Source: Delphinus delphis (lineage: Eukaryota > Chordata > Mammalia > Artiodactyla > Delphinidae). From it: DNA of 64,000 bases. Position 1 is the first letter of the stretch; each line of letters opens with the position of its first letter. This document shows positions 38,092 to 49,893 of this stretch, piece after piece. The notes below the pieces were generated by a model. That model saw only the letters and a program-made list of their open reading frames with translations, was not told where the DNA came from and ran no database searches. The stretch lies in contig NC_082687.1 in NCBI RefSeq assembly GCF_949987515.2, positions 116,603,838 to 116,667,837 on the forward strand. Direction: 5' to 3'. A program made the position numbers and the translations under genes.

Positions 38092-38842
38092 AGGAGTAAC
38101 ATGTGGAAATCACCTTCCTCCCCACAAATATATCAAAATTACACCTACATGTGGAAAAACGCCTACAGAATAAATACTGAAGGCTGGCAGAAAACCTCAG
38201 ATTTCTCGAACTTCAGAGAGTGAAGAAAGAGGTACTAACTGGTGTAAATCAAGAAAAATCTATAGGATAGACAGCAAAGGATTGGGCTGTGGGCAGACTA
38301 GACTGAACAACAACTGCAGGGATTTCTAAGCTCCAGAGGCAAAAAGCCGTGTGGCTGACAGGATTTTCGTGCTCCTGCCAGGTGTCAGACCTGTGTCTCT
38401 GAGGTGGGAGAGCTGAGTTCAGGACATTGGTCCACCAGAGACCTCCAGGCTCCATGCAACATCAAACAGCAAAAGTTCTCCCCGAGATCTCCAACTCAAC
38501 GCTAAGACTTAGCTCCACTAAACGACCAGCAAACTACAGTGGACACCCTATGCCAAACAACTAGCGAGACAGGAACACAGCCCCACCCATTACCAGAGAG
38601 GCTGCCTAAAATCATAATAAGTACACAGAAACCTCAAAACACACCACCAGATGCGGTCCTGCCCAACAGAAAGCCGAGATCCAGCCTCATCCACCAGAAC
38701 ACAGGCACTAGTCCCCTCCACCAGGAAGACTACACAACCCACTGAATCTACATTAGCCACTGGGGGCAAACACCAAAAACAACGGGAATTACGAATATGC
38801 AGCCTGCGAAAAGGAGACCCCAGACACAGTAAGGTAAGCAAA

Positions 38843-39207
38843 ATGAGAAGACAGAGAAACACACAGCAGATGAAGGAGCAAGATAAAAACCCACCAGACC
38901 TAACAAATGAATAGGAAATAGGCAATCTACCTGAAAAAGAATTCAGAGTAATGACAGATAAGATGATCCAAAATCTGAGGAAGAGAATGCAGAAGATACA
39001 AGAAATGCTTAACAAGAACGTAGAAGAACTAAAGAGCAAACAAACAATAATGAACAACACAATAAATGAAATTAAAAATTTTCTAGAAGGAATTGGTAGC
39101 AGAATAACTGAGGCAGAAGAACGGATAAGTGACCTGGAAGATAAAGTAGTGGAAATAACTATCACAGAGCAGAATAAAGAAAAAATAATGAAAAGAATTG
39201 AGGACAG
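38843..39207 (+). pseudogene. L1 ORF1 5' fragment of the outer element
   Basis: Starts with an ATG at 38843 and reads RRQRNTQQMKEQDKNPPDLT before an in-frame TAG at 38912, where the inner copy has GAG. Beyond the stop the frame continues as the ORF1 coiled-coil part (NKNVEELKSKQTIMNNTINE and a following block RITEAEERISDLEDKVVEI). ORF1p normally is a trimeric RNA-binding chaperone with a coiled coil, an RRM and a C-terminal domain. This copy is cut off within the coiled-coil/RRM boundary at 39207, where the next L1 begins. Confidence 0.9.
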
Positions 39208-39218
39208 GAGAGGTCAGG

Positions 39219-39228
39219 AAGATGGCGG
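39219..39228 (+). promoter_or_regulatory. YY1-type motif at inner L1 5' end
   Basis: aagatggcgg at the same relative position as in the outer copy. This supports 39208 as the true 5' end of a full-length element. Confidence 0.7.
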
Positions 39229-39419
39229 AAGAGTAAGATGCAGAGATCATCTTCCTCCCCACAGATACACCAGAAATATATCTACACGTGGAACAACTCC
39301 TAGAGAACACCTACTGAATGCTGGCAGAGGACCTCAGACCTCCCAAAAGGCAAGAAACTCCCCACGTACCTGGGTAGGGCAAAAGAAAAAACAGAGACAA
39401 AAGAATAGGAATGGGACCT

Positions 39420-40260
39420 GCACCGGTGGGAGGGAGCTGTGAAGGAGGAAAGGTTTCCACACACTAGGAAGCCCCTTCGCGGGCGGAGACTGCAGGCGGC
39501 GGAGGGGGGAGCTTCGGAGCCACGGAGGAGAGCACAGCCAGGGGTGCAGAGGGCAAGGCGGGGAGATTCCCGCACAGAGGATCGGTGCCAACCGGCATTC
39601 ACCAGCCTGAGAGGCTTGTCTGCTCACCTGCCGGGGTGGGCGGGGGCTGGGAGCTGAGGCTCGGGCTTCGGTAGGAGCGCAGGGAGAGGACTGGGGTTGG
39701 CGGCATGAACACTGCCTGCAGGGAGTTAGTGCACCACGGCTAGCCGGGAGGGAGTCCGGGTAAAAGTCTGGACCTGCCAAAGAGGCAAGAGACTTTTTCT
39801 TGCCTCTGTTTCCTGGTGCACGAGGAGAGGGGATTAAGATTGCTGCTTAAAAGAACTCCAGAGACGGACGTGAGCCGCGGCTACAAGCGCGGACCCCAGA
39901 GACAGGCATGAGAAGCTAAGGCTGCTGCTGCCGCCACCAAGAAGCCTGTGTGCGAGCACAGGTCACTATCCACACACCCCTTCCGGGAGCCTGTGCAGCC
40001 CGCCACTGCCAGGGTCCCGGGATCCAGGGACAACTTCCCAGGGAGTACGCACAGCGCGCCTCAAGTGCAACATCATGCCAGCCTCTGCTACCGCAGGCTC
40101 GCCCCGCACTCCGTACCCCTCCCTCCCCCCGGCATGAGTCCCGGAAGCAGCTGCTCCTTTAACCCCGTCCTGTCTGAGCTAAGAACAGACGCCCTCTGGT
40201 GACCTACAATCAGAGGTGGGGCCAAATCCAAAGCTGAGCCCCGGGAGCTGTGAGAACAAA
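39420..40260 (+). promoter_or_regulatory. GC- and CpG-rich 5'UTR block of the inner L1
   Basis: Contains clusters such as 'ccttcgcgggcggagactgcagg', 'gtgagccgcggctacaagcgcgg' and 'cagcgcgcctcaagtgc'. This is the internal promoter zone of the L1. Frames of 60-148 codons on both strands are a by-product of high GC and are not genes. The outer L1 lacks the equivalent block. Confidence 0.65.
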
Positions 40261-40560
40261 GAAGAGAAAGGGAAATCTCTCCCAGCAGCCTCAGAAGCAG
40301 CGGATTAAAGCTCCACGATCAACTTGATGTACCCTGCATCTGTGGACAACATGAATAGACAACGAATCATCCCAAATTGAGGAGGTAGACTTTGAGAGGA
40401 AGATTTATTATTTTTTCCCCTCTTCCTCTTTTTGTGAGTGTGCATGTGTATGCTTCTGTGTGAGATTCTGTCTGTATAGCTTTGCTTCCACCATTTGTCA
40501 TAGGGTTCTATCCATCCATTTTGTTTTCTTTTTTTTAAAGAAAAATTTTTTTCTTAATAA

Positions 40561-40683
40561 TTATTTTTTATTTTAATGCTTTATTTTATCTTACTTTATT
40601 TTATTTTATCTTCTTTCTTTCCTTCCTTCCCTCCTTCCTCTCTCCCTCCCTCCTGCCTTTCTTTCTTTCTTTCTTTCCTTCTA
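40561..40683. repeat. Homopyrimidine tract (TTTTA/CTTT/CCTT)n in L1 5'UTR
   Basis: A TTTTA-type run followed by C+T-only sequence with CTTT, CCTT and CCCT units (about 40603-40682). It may form a triplex; no coding value. Confidence 0.85.
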
Positions 40684-41199
40684 CTTTTTCTCCCTTTTAT
40701 TCTGAGCCCAGTGGATGAAAGGCTCTTGGTGCTGCAGCAAGGAGTCAGTGCTGTGCCTCTGAGGTGGGAGAGCCAACTTCAGGACACTGGTCCACAAGAG
40801 ACTTCCCAGCTCCACATAATATCAAACAGCAAAAATCTCCCAGAGACCTCCATCTCAACACCAGCACCCAGCTTCACTCAACGACCAGCAAGCTACAGTG
40901 CTAGACACCCTATGCCAAACAACTAGCAAGACAGGAACACAACCCCACCCATTAGCAGAGGCTGCCTAAAATCATAAGTCCACAGACACTCCAAAACACA
41001 CCACCAGACGTGGACCTGCCCACCAGAAAGACAACATCCAGCCTCATCCACCAGAACACAGGCGCTACTCTCCTCTACCAGGAAGCCTACACAACCCACT
41101 GAACCAACTTTAGCCACTGGGGACAGACACCAAAAACAACGGGAAGTACGAACCTGCACCCTGCAAAAAGGAGACCCCAAACACAGTAAGATAAGCAAA

Positions 41200-42089
41200 G
41201 TGAGAAGACAGAAAAACACATAGCAGACGAAGGAGCAAGATAAAAACCCACCAGACCTAACAAATGAAGAGGAAATAGGCAGTCTACCTGAAAAAGAATT
41301 CAGAATAATGATAGTAAAGATGATCCAAAATCTTGGAGAGAATAGACAAAATGCAAGAAACAGTTAACAAGGACCTAGAAGAACTAAAGATGAAACAAGC
41401 AACGATGAACAACACAATAAATGAAATTAAAAATAGTCTAGATGGGATCAATAGCAGAATAACTGAGCAGAAGAACGAATAAGTGACCTGGAAGATAAAA
41501 TACTGGAAATAACTACTACAGAGCAGAATAAAGAAAAAAGAATGAAAAGAACTGAGGACAGTCTCAGAGACCTCTGGGACAACATTAAACGCACCAATAT
41601 TCGAACTATAGGGGTCCCAGAAGAAGAAGAGAAAATGACAGGGACTGAGAAACTATTTGAGAGATTATAGTTTAAAATTTCCCTAATATGGGAAAGGAAA
41701 TAGTTAATTAACTCCAAGAAGCACAGACAGTCCCATATAGGATAAATCCAAGGAGAAACACGCCAAGACACATATTAATCAAACTGTCAAAAATTAAATA
41801 CAAACAAAACATATTAAGAGCAGCAAGGGAAAAACAACAAATAACATACAAGGGAATCCCCATAAGGTTAACAGCTGATCTTTCAGCAGAAACTCTGCAA
41901 GCCAGAAGGGACTGGCAGGACATATTTACAGTGATGAAGGAGAAAAACCTGCAACCAAGGTTACTCTACTCAGAAAGGATCTCATTCAGATTTGATGGAG
42001 AAATTAAAACCTTTACAGACAAGCAAAAGCTGAGAGAGTTCAGCACCATCAAACCAGCTTTACAACAAATGCTAAAGGATCTTCTCTAG
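41200..42089 (+). pseudogene. L1 ORF1 of the inner element, disrupted
   Basis: The expected start ATG reads GTG at 41200, and the eighth codon is TAG where the outer copy has CAG, so the original start and frame are lost. Downstream the frame is recognisable: the coiled-coil part, then an RRM block containing DLWDNIKRTNIRTIGVPEEE at about 41570-41630, and a C-terminal end QQMLKDLL with stop TAG at 42087-42089. The length of 890 nt is not a multiple of three, so at least one indel is present. ORF1p is the L1 nucleic-acid chaperone; this copy cannot make it. Confidence 0.9.
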
Positions 42090-42147
42090 GCAAGAAACAC
42101 AAGAGAAGGAAAAGACCTATAATAACGAACCCAAAACAATTTAGAAA

Positions 42148-45100
42148 ATGGGAATAGGAACATACATATCAATAATTACCTTAAATGTAAATGGACTAAA
42201 TGCTCCCACCAAAAGACACAGATTGGCTGAAAGGATACAAAAACAAGACCCACATATGCTGTCTACAAGAGACCCACTTCAGACCTAGAGACACATACAG
42301 ACTGAAAGTAAGGGGATGGAAAAAGATATTCCATGCAAATGGAAACCAAAAGAAAGCTGGAGAAGCAATTCTCATATCAGACAAAATAGACTTTAAAATA
42401 AAGACTATTAGAAGAGACAAAGAAGGACACCACATAATGATCAAGGGATCGATCCAAGAAGATATAACAATTGTAAATATTTATGCACCCACATAGAAGC
42501 ACCTCAATACATAAGGCAAATACTAACAGCCATAAAAGGGGAAATCGACAGTAACACATTCATAGTAGGGGACTTTAACACCCCACTTTCACCAATGGAC
42601 AGATGAAAATAAATAAGGACACACAAGCTTTAAAGCTTATTTTCATCCAAAATGAAAATAAATAAGGACACACAAGCTTTAAATGATACATTAATCAAGA
42701 TGGACTTAATTGATATTTATAGGACATTCCGTCCAAAAACAACAGAATACACATTTTTCTCAAGTGCTCATGGAACATTCTCCAGGACAGATCATATCTT
42801 GGGTCAAATATCAAGCCTTGGTAAATTTAAGAAAATTGAAATTGTATCAATTATCTTTTCTGACCACAACCCTATGAGACTAGATATCAATTACAGGAAA
42901 AGATCTGTAAAAAATACAAACACATGGAGGCTAAACATACACTACTTAATAATGAAGTGATCACTGAAGAAATCAAAGAGGAAATCAAAAAATACCTAGA
43001 AACAAATGACAATGGAGACACGACAACCCAAAACCTATGGGATGCAGCAAAAGCAGTTTTAAATGGTAAGTTTATAGCAATACAATCCTACCTTAAGAAA
43101 CAGGAAACATCTCGAATAAAGAACCTAACCTTGCACCTAAAGCCATTAGAGAAAGAGAACAAAAAAACCCCAAAGTTAGCAGAAGGAAAAAAATCATAAA
43201 AATCAGATCAGAAATAAATGAAAAAGAAATGAAGGAAACAATACAAAGAACAACAAAACTAAAAGCTGGTTCTTTGAGAAGATAAACAAAATTGATAAAC
43301 CATTACCCAGACTCATCAAGAAAAAAAGGGAGAAGAATCAAATCAATAGAATTAGAAATGAAAAAGGAGAAGTAACAACTGACACTGCAGAAATACAAAA
43401 GATCACGAGAGATCACTACAAGCAACTCCATGCCAATAAAATGGACAACGTGGAAGAAATGGACAAATTCTTAAAAAAGCACAACCTTCCAAGACTGAAT
43501 CAGGAAGAAATAGAAAATATGAACAGACCAATCACAAGCACTGAAATTGAAACTGTGATTAAAAATCTTCCAACAAACAAAAGCCCGGGACCAAACGGCT
43601 TCACAGGCGAATACTATCAAACATTTAAAGAAAAGCTAACACATATCCTTCTCAAACTCTTCCAAAATATAGCAGAGGGAGGAACACGCCCAAACTCATT
43701 CTATGAGGCCACCATCACCTTGATACCAAAACCAGACAAGGATGTCACAAAGAAAGAAAACTACAGGCAAATATCACTGATGAACATAGATGCAAAACTC
43801 CTCAAAAAAATACTAGCAAACAGAATCCAAGAGCACATGAAAAGGATCATACACCATGATCAAGTGGGGTTTATTCCAGGAATGCAAGGATACATCAATA
43901 TACGCAAATCAATCAAAGTGATACACCATGTTAGCAAACTGAAGGAGAAAAACCGTATGATCATCTCAATAGATGTAGAGAAAGCTTTTGACAAAATTCA
44001 ACACACAGTTATGATAAATACCCTGCAGAAAGTAGGCATAGAGAGAACTTGTCTCAACATAATAAAGGCCATATATGACAAACCCACTGCCAACATTGTC
44101 CTCAATGGTGAAAAACTTAAAACAATTTCCACTAAGATCAGAAACAAGACAAGGTTGCCCACTCTCACCACTCTTATTCAACATAGGTTCGGAAGTTTTA
44201 GCCACAGCAATCAGAGAAAAAAAGGAAATAAAAGGAATCCAAATCGGAAAAGAAGAAGTAAAGCTGTCACTGTTTGCAGATGACATGATAACTATACATA
44301 GAGAATCCTAAAGATGCTACCAGAAAACTACTAGAGCTAATCAATGAATTGGGTAAAGTAGCAGGATACAAAATTAATGCACAGAAATATCTGGCATTCC
44401 TCTACACTAATGATGAAAAATCTGAAAGTGAAATTAAGAAAACACTCCCATTTACCACTGCAACAAAAAGAATAAAATATCTAGGAATAAACCTACCTAA
44501 GGAGATAAAAGAGCTCTATGCAGAAAATTATAAGACACTGATTAAAGAAATTTAAGATGATACAAACAGATGGAGAGATATACCATGTTCTTGGATTGGA
44601 AGTATCAACATTGTGAAAATGACTCTGCTACACAAAGCAATCTACAGATTCAATGCAATCCCTATCAAAACTACCACTGGAATTTTTCACAGAACTAGAA
44701 CAAAAAATTTCACAATTTGTATGGAAACACAAAAGACCCCAAATAGCCAAAGCAATCTTGAGAAGAAAAAACGGAGCTGGAGGAATCAGGCTCCCTGACT
44801 TCAGACTATACTACAAAGCTATAGTAATCAAGACAGTATGGTACTGGCACAAAAACAGAAATATAGATCAATGGAACAGGATAGAAAGCTCAGAGATAAA
44901 CCCACACACATATGGTCACCTTATCTTTGATAAAGGAGGCAGGAATGTACAGTGGAGAAAGGACAGCGTCTTCAATAAGTGGTGCTCGGAAAACTGGCCA
45001 GATACATATAAAATATGAAATTGGAACACGCCCTAACACCATACACAAAAATAAACTCAAAATGGATTAAAGACCTAGATCCAAGGCCAGAAACTATCAA

Positions 45101-45988
45101 ACTCTTGGACGAAAACATAGGCAGAACACTCTATGACATACATCACAGGATCCTTTTTGACTCACCTCCTAGAAATATGGAAGTAAAAACAAAAATAAAC
45201 AAATGGTACTTAATGAAACTTAAAAGCTTCTGCACAGCAAGGGAAACCACAAACAGGATGAAAAGACAATCCTCAGAATGGGAGAAAGTATTTGCAAATG
45301 AAGCAATTGACAAAGGATTAATCTCCAAAATTTACAAGCAGTTCATGCAGCTCAATAACAAACAAACAAACAACCCAATCCAAAAATGGGCAGAAGATCT
45401 AAATAGACATTTCTCCAAAGAAGATATACAGACTGCCAACAAACACATGAAAGAATGCTCAACATCATTAGAGAAATGCAAATCAAAACTACAATGAGAT
45501 ATCATCTCACACCAGTCAAAATGGCCATGATCAAAAAATCTAGAAACAATAAATGCTGGAGAGGGTGTGGAGAAAAGGGAACACTCTTGCACTGCTGGTA
45601 GGAATGTGAATTGGTTCAGCCACTATGGAGAACAGTATGGAGGTTCCTTAAAAACCTACAAATAGAACTACCATATGACCCAGCAATCCCACTACTGGGC
45701 ATATACCCTGAGAAAACCAAAATTCAAAAGGAGTCATGTACCAAAATGTTCATTGCAGCTCTATTTACAATAGCCAGGAGATGGAAACAACCTAAGAGTC
45801 CTTCAGCGGATGAATGGATAAAGAAGATGTGGCACATATATACAATGGAATATTACTCAACCATAAAAAGAAACGAAATTGAGCTATTTGTAATGAGGTG
45901 GATAGACCTAGAGTCTGTCATACAGAGTGAAGTAAGTCAGAAAGAGAAAGACAAATACTGTATGCTAACACATATGTATGGAATTTAA
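42148..45988 (+). pseudogene. L1 ORF2 (endonuclease-reverse transcriptase) of the inner element, disrupted
   Basis: ATG at 42148. Endonuclease motifs are visible in order: TLNVNGL, QETHFRPRD, NIYAP followed by TAG (42494-42496), GDFNTPL (42573 on), and FSDHN near 42860. A duplication at 42603-42683 shifts the frame. The reverse-transcriptase part is open from 43441, with IDVEKAFD (first catalytic Asp codon 43972-43974) and, after a frameshift near 44140, FADDM at 44273-44287, so both palm motifs remain. The C-terminal region includes [15 protein letters not shown] and the [15 protein letters not shown] block, and ends THMYGI plus TAA at 45986-45988. Several stops and shifts make it non-functional. 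Confidence 0.95.
42603..42683. repeat. Direct duplication with fold-back in ORF2
   Basis: A 32-bp segment at 42603-42634 recurs exactly at 42652-42683 (offset 49). Between them lies ttattttcat (42637-42646), the reverse complement of the repeat's first ten bases, next to the perfect 14-bp palindrome aagctttaaagctt (42625-42638). The net addition of 49 bp shifts the ORF2 frame. Confidence 0.9.
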
Positions 45989-46367
45989 GAAAAAAAAATG
46001 TCATGAAGAACCTAGGGGTAAGACGGGAATAAAGGCACAGACCTACTGGAGAACGGACTTGAGGATATGGGGAGGGGGAAGGGTGATCTGTGACAAAGCG
46101 AGAGAGAAGCATGGACATATATACACTAACAAACGTAAGGTAGATAGCTAGTGGGAAACAGCCGCATAGCACAGGCATATCAGCTCGGTGCTTTGTGACC
46201 GCCTAGAGGGGTGGGATAGGGAGGGTGGGAGGGAGGGAGATGCAAGAGGGAAGAGATATGGGAACATATGTATATGTATAACTGATTCACTTTGTTATAA
46301 AGCAGAAACTAACACACCATTGTAAAGCAATTATACCCCAATAAAGATGTTAAAAAAAAAAAAAAAC

Positions 46368-47069
46368 TAAAAATAGAACTACCATACGACCCAGCAATCC
46401 CACAACTGGGCACATACCCTGAGAAAACCATAAATCAAACTGAGTCATGTACCAAAATGTTCATTGCAGCTCTATTTACAATAGCCAGGAGATGGAAGCA
46501 ACCTAAGTGTCCATCATCGGATGAATGATTAAAGAGGATGTGGCACATATATACAATGGAATATTACTCAGCCATAAAAAGAAATGAAATTGAGTTATTT
46601 GTAGTGAGGTGGATGGACCTAGAGTCTGTCATACAGAGTGAAGTAAGTCAGAAAGAGAAAGACAAATACCGTATGCTAACACATATATATGGAATCTAAG
46701 AAAGAAAAATGTCTTGAAGAACCTAGGGGTAAGACGGGAATAAAGGCACAGACCTACTAGAGAATGGACTTGGGGATGGCGTAGGGTAAGCTGTGACAAA
46801 GTAATAGAGTGGCATGGACATATATACACTACCAAACGTAAAATAGATAACTACTGGAAAACAGCCGCATAGCACAGGCAGATCAGCTCGGTGCTTTGTG
46901 ACCACTAGAGGGGTGGGATAGGGAGGGTGGGAAGGAGGGAGACACAAGAGGGAAGAGATAAGGTGATATATGTATATGTATAACTGATTCACTTTGTTTT
47001 AAAGCAGAAACTAACCCACCATTGTAAAGCAATTATACTCCAATAAAGATGTTAAAAAAAAAAAAAAAA
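46368..47069 (+). mobile_element. Third L1, 3' end only
   Basis: Starts in the ORF2 C-terminal code ('aatagaactaccatacgaccc'), ends the ORF at TAA 46697-46699, carries the 3'UTR with a G-run tract and finishes in an A-tail at 47054-47069. It directly follows the A-tail of the inner full-length L1. Its 5' junction shows no clear duplication. Confidence 0.9.
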
Positions 47070-47073
47070 CTGA

Positions 47074-47269
47074 GGGTTTCCCTGGTGGCGCAGTGGTGGA
47101 GGGTCCGCCTGCCGATGCAGGGGACACGGGTTCGTGCCTCACTCCGGGAGGATCCCACGTGCCACAGGGCGGCTGGGACCGTGGGCCATGGCCGCTGGGC
47201 TTGTGCGTGGAAGAGGCCACAGCGGTGAGAGGCCAGCCTACCGCAAAAAAAAAAAAGAAAGAAAAAAAA
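47074..47269 (+). mobile_element. CHR-type SINE, diverged, first of a tandem pair
   Basis: Starts 'gggtttccctggtggcgcagtgg' and keeps the B-box-like ggttcgtgcc, but the middle is shortened ('gggcttgtgcgtggaagaggcc'). The A-tail contains G interruptions (47245-47269). It lies next to the A-tail of the third L1, a common landing site. Confidence 0.92.
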
Positions 47270-47272
47270 CCT

Positions 47273-47464
47273 GGGCTTCCCTGGTGGCACCGTGGTTGAA
47301 GGTCCACCTGCTGATGCTGGGGACGAGGGTTCGTGCCCCGGTCCAGGAGGATCCGGCATGCCGCGGAGCGGCTGGGCCCGTGAACCATGGCCGCTGAGCC
47401 TGCGCGTCTGGAGCCGGTGCTCTGCGGCGGGAGAGGCCCACGTATCACAAAAAAAAAAAAAAAA
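47273..47464 (+). mobile_element. CHR-type SINE, second of the tandem pair
   Basis: Starts 'gggcttccctggtggcaccgtgg' (A box mutated) with ggttcgtgcc preserved and an A-tail at 47449-47464. It follows the preceding SINE by 3 bp. A-rich sequence on both sides (aaaaaaaac(c)t) could be its duplication but is too simple to prove. Confidence 0.92.
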
Positions 47465-49893
47465 CTTAAACAAACAAAAGCCCAGGACTAGATGGCCTCA
47501 CAGGCTAATTCTATCAAGCATTTAGAGAGGGGTTAACACCTATCCTTCTCAAACTCGTCCAAAACACAGCAGAGTGAGGAACAGTCCCAATCTCATTCTA
47601 CAAGGCCACCATCACGCTGATACCAAAACCAGACAAGGACGTCACAAAGAAAGAAAACTACAGGCCAATATCACTGATGAACATAGATGCAAAAATCCTC
47701 AACAAAATACTAGCAAACAGAATCCAATAGCACATTAAAAGGATCATACACCATGATCAAGTGGGGTTTATCCCAGCAATGCAAGGATTCTTTAATATAT
47801 ACAAACCAATCAATGTGATAAACCATATTAACAAACTGAAGGACAAAAACCATATGATCACCTCAGTAGATGCAGATAAAACTTTCAGTAAAGTTCAACA
47901 CCCATTTATGACAAAAACCCTCCAGAAAGTAGGCATAGAGGGAACTTGCCTCAACATAATAAAGGCCATATATGAAAAACCCAGAGCGAACATCATTCTC
48001 AATGGTGGAAAACTGAAACCATTTCCACTAAGATCAGGAACAAGCCAACGTTGTCCACTCTCACCACCATTATTCAACATAGCTTTGGAAGTTTTAGCCA
48101 CAGCAATCAGGGAAGAAAACGATATAAAAGGAATCCAAATTGGAAAAGAAGGAATAAAGATGTCACTGTTTGCAGATTACATGATACCAAACAGAGAGAA
48201 TCCTAAAGACACTACCAGAAAACTACTAGGGCTAATGAATGAATTTGGTAAAGTAGCAGGATACAAAATTAATGTACAGAAATCTGTTGCATTCCTACAT
48301 ACTAATGATGAAAAATCTGAAAGCTAAATTAAGGAAACACTCCCATTTATCACTGCAACAAAAAGAATAAACTACCTAGGAATAAACCTACCTAAGGTGA
48401 CATAAGACCTGTATGCAGAAAACCATAAGACACTAATGAAAGAAATTAAAGATGATACAAACAGATGGAGAGATACACCATGCTCTTGGATTGGAAGAAT
48501 CAACATTGTGAAAATGACTCTACTACCCAAAGCAATCTACACATTCAATGCAATCCCTATCAAACTACCACTGGCATTTTTCACAGAACTAGTACAAAAA
48601 ATTTCACAATTTGTATGGAAACACAAAAGATCCCGAATAGCCAAAGCAATCTGGAGAAAGAAAAATGGAGCTGGAGGAATCAGGCTCCCTGACTTCAGAC
48701 TATACTACAAAGCTACAGTAATCAAGACAGTATGGTTCTGGCACAAAAACAGAAAGATAGATCAATGGAACAGGATAGAAAGCTCAGAGATAAACCCAGA
48801 CACATATGCTCACCTTATTTTTGATAAAGGAGGCAAGAATATACAATGGAGAAAAGACAGCCTCTTCAATAAGTGTTGCTGGGAAAACTGGACAGGTACA
48901 TGTAAAGGTATGAAATTGGAACACTCCCTAACACCATACACAAAAGTAAGCTCAAAATGGATTAAAGACCTAAATGTAAGGCCAGACACTATCAAACTCT
49001 TAGAGGAAAACATAGGCAGAACACTCTATGACATAAATCACAGCAAGATCCTTTTTGACCCACCTCCTAGAGAAATGGAAATAAAAACAAAAATAAACAA
49101 ATGGGACCTAATGAAACTTAAAAGCTTTTGCACAGTAAAGGAAACCCTAAACAAGACCAAAAGACAATCCTCAGAATGGGAGAAAATATTTGCAAATGAA
49201 GCAACTGACAAAGGATTAATCTCCAAAATTTACAAGCAGCTCATACAGCTCAATAACAAAAAAACAAACAATCCAATCCAAAAATGGGCAGAAGACCTAA
49301 ATAGACATTTCTCCAAAGAAGATATACAGACTGCCAACAAATACATGAAAGAATGCTCAATATCATTAATCATTAGAGAAATGCAAATCAAAACTACAAT
49401 GAGATATCATCTCACACTGGTCAGAATGGCCATGATCAAAAAATCTTTAAACAATAAATGCTGGAGAGGGTGTGGAAAAAAGGGAACCCTCTTGAACTGT
49501 TGGTGGGAATGTAAATTGATACAGCCACTATGGAGAACAGTATGGAGGTTCCTTAAAAACCTACAAATAGAACTACCATACGACCCAGCAATCCCACTAC
49601 TCAGCATATACCCTGAGAAAACCATAATTCAAAAAGAGTCATATACCTAAATGTTCATTGCAGCTCTATTTACAATAGCTAGGACATGGAAGCAACCTAA
49701 GTGTCCATCAACAGTTGAATGGATAAAGAAGATGTGGCACATATATACAATGGAATATTACTCAGCCATAAAAAGAAACAAAATTGAGTTATTTGTGGTG
49801 AGGTGGATGGACCTAGAGTCTGTCATACAGAGTGAAGTAAGTCAGAAGGAGAAAGACAAATGTCGTATGCTAACACATATATATGGAATCTAA
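47465..49893 (+). pseudogene. L1 ORF2, reverse transcriptase to C-terminus, outer element
   Basis: Resumes at the code for 'NKQKPRTRWP'-like sequence in the wrong frame, then reads the reverse-transcriptase palm: the first catalytic region is DADKTFS (family norm DxxKAFD), and the second reads FADYM at 48169-48183 instead of FADDM, so one catalytic aspartate is Tyr. Stops include TAG at 47728-47730, TAA near 48327 and TAA at 49648-49650. A 404-codon stretch (48436-49650) is open and covers [15 protein letters not shown] and the C-rich [15 protein letters not shown] block. The natural end THIYGI with TAA is at 49891-49893. The A-tail of the outer element follows at 50259-50266. Confidence 0.93.

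Larger units (their letters stand above)
39208..46366 (+). mobile_element. Inner full-length L1 (5'UTR to A-tail), ORFs broken
   Basis: About 7.16 kb with all L1 parts in order: 5' end with a YY1-type motif, a long 5'UTR of about 2 kb, ORF1 (41200-42089), ORF2 (42148-45988), 3'UTR with the G-run tract near 46209-46238, and an A-tail at 46352-46366. It is the only L1 here with a complete set of parts. Premature stops and frameshifts in both ORFs make it unable to move by itself. No target-site duplication flanks it by eye. Its left neighbour is outer L1 ORF1 and its right neighbour is another L1 tail. Confidence 0.92.

Noticed and set aside
39334..40202. Frames of 70-148 codons on both strands
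   Set aside because: They fall in the GC-rich 5'UTR of the inner L1 and have no relation to known L1 proteins.
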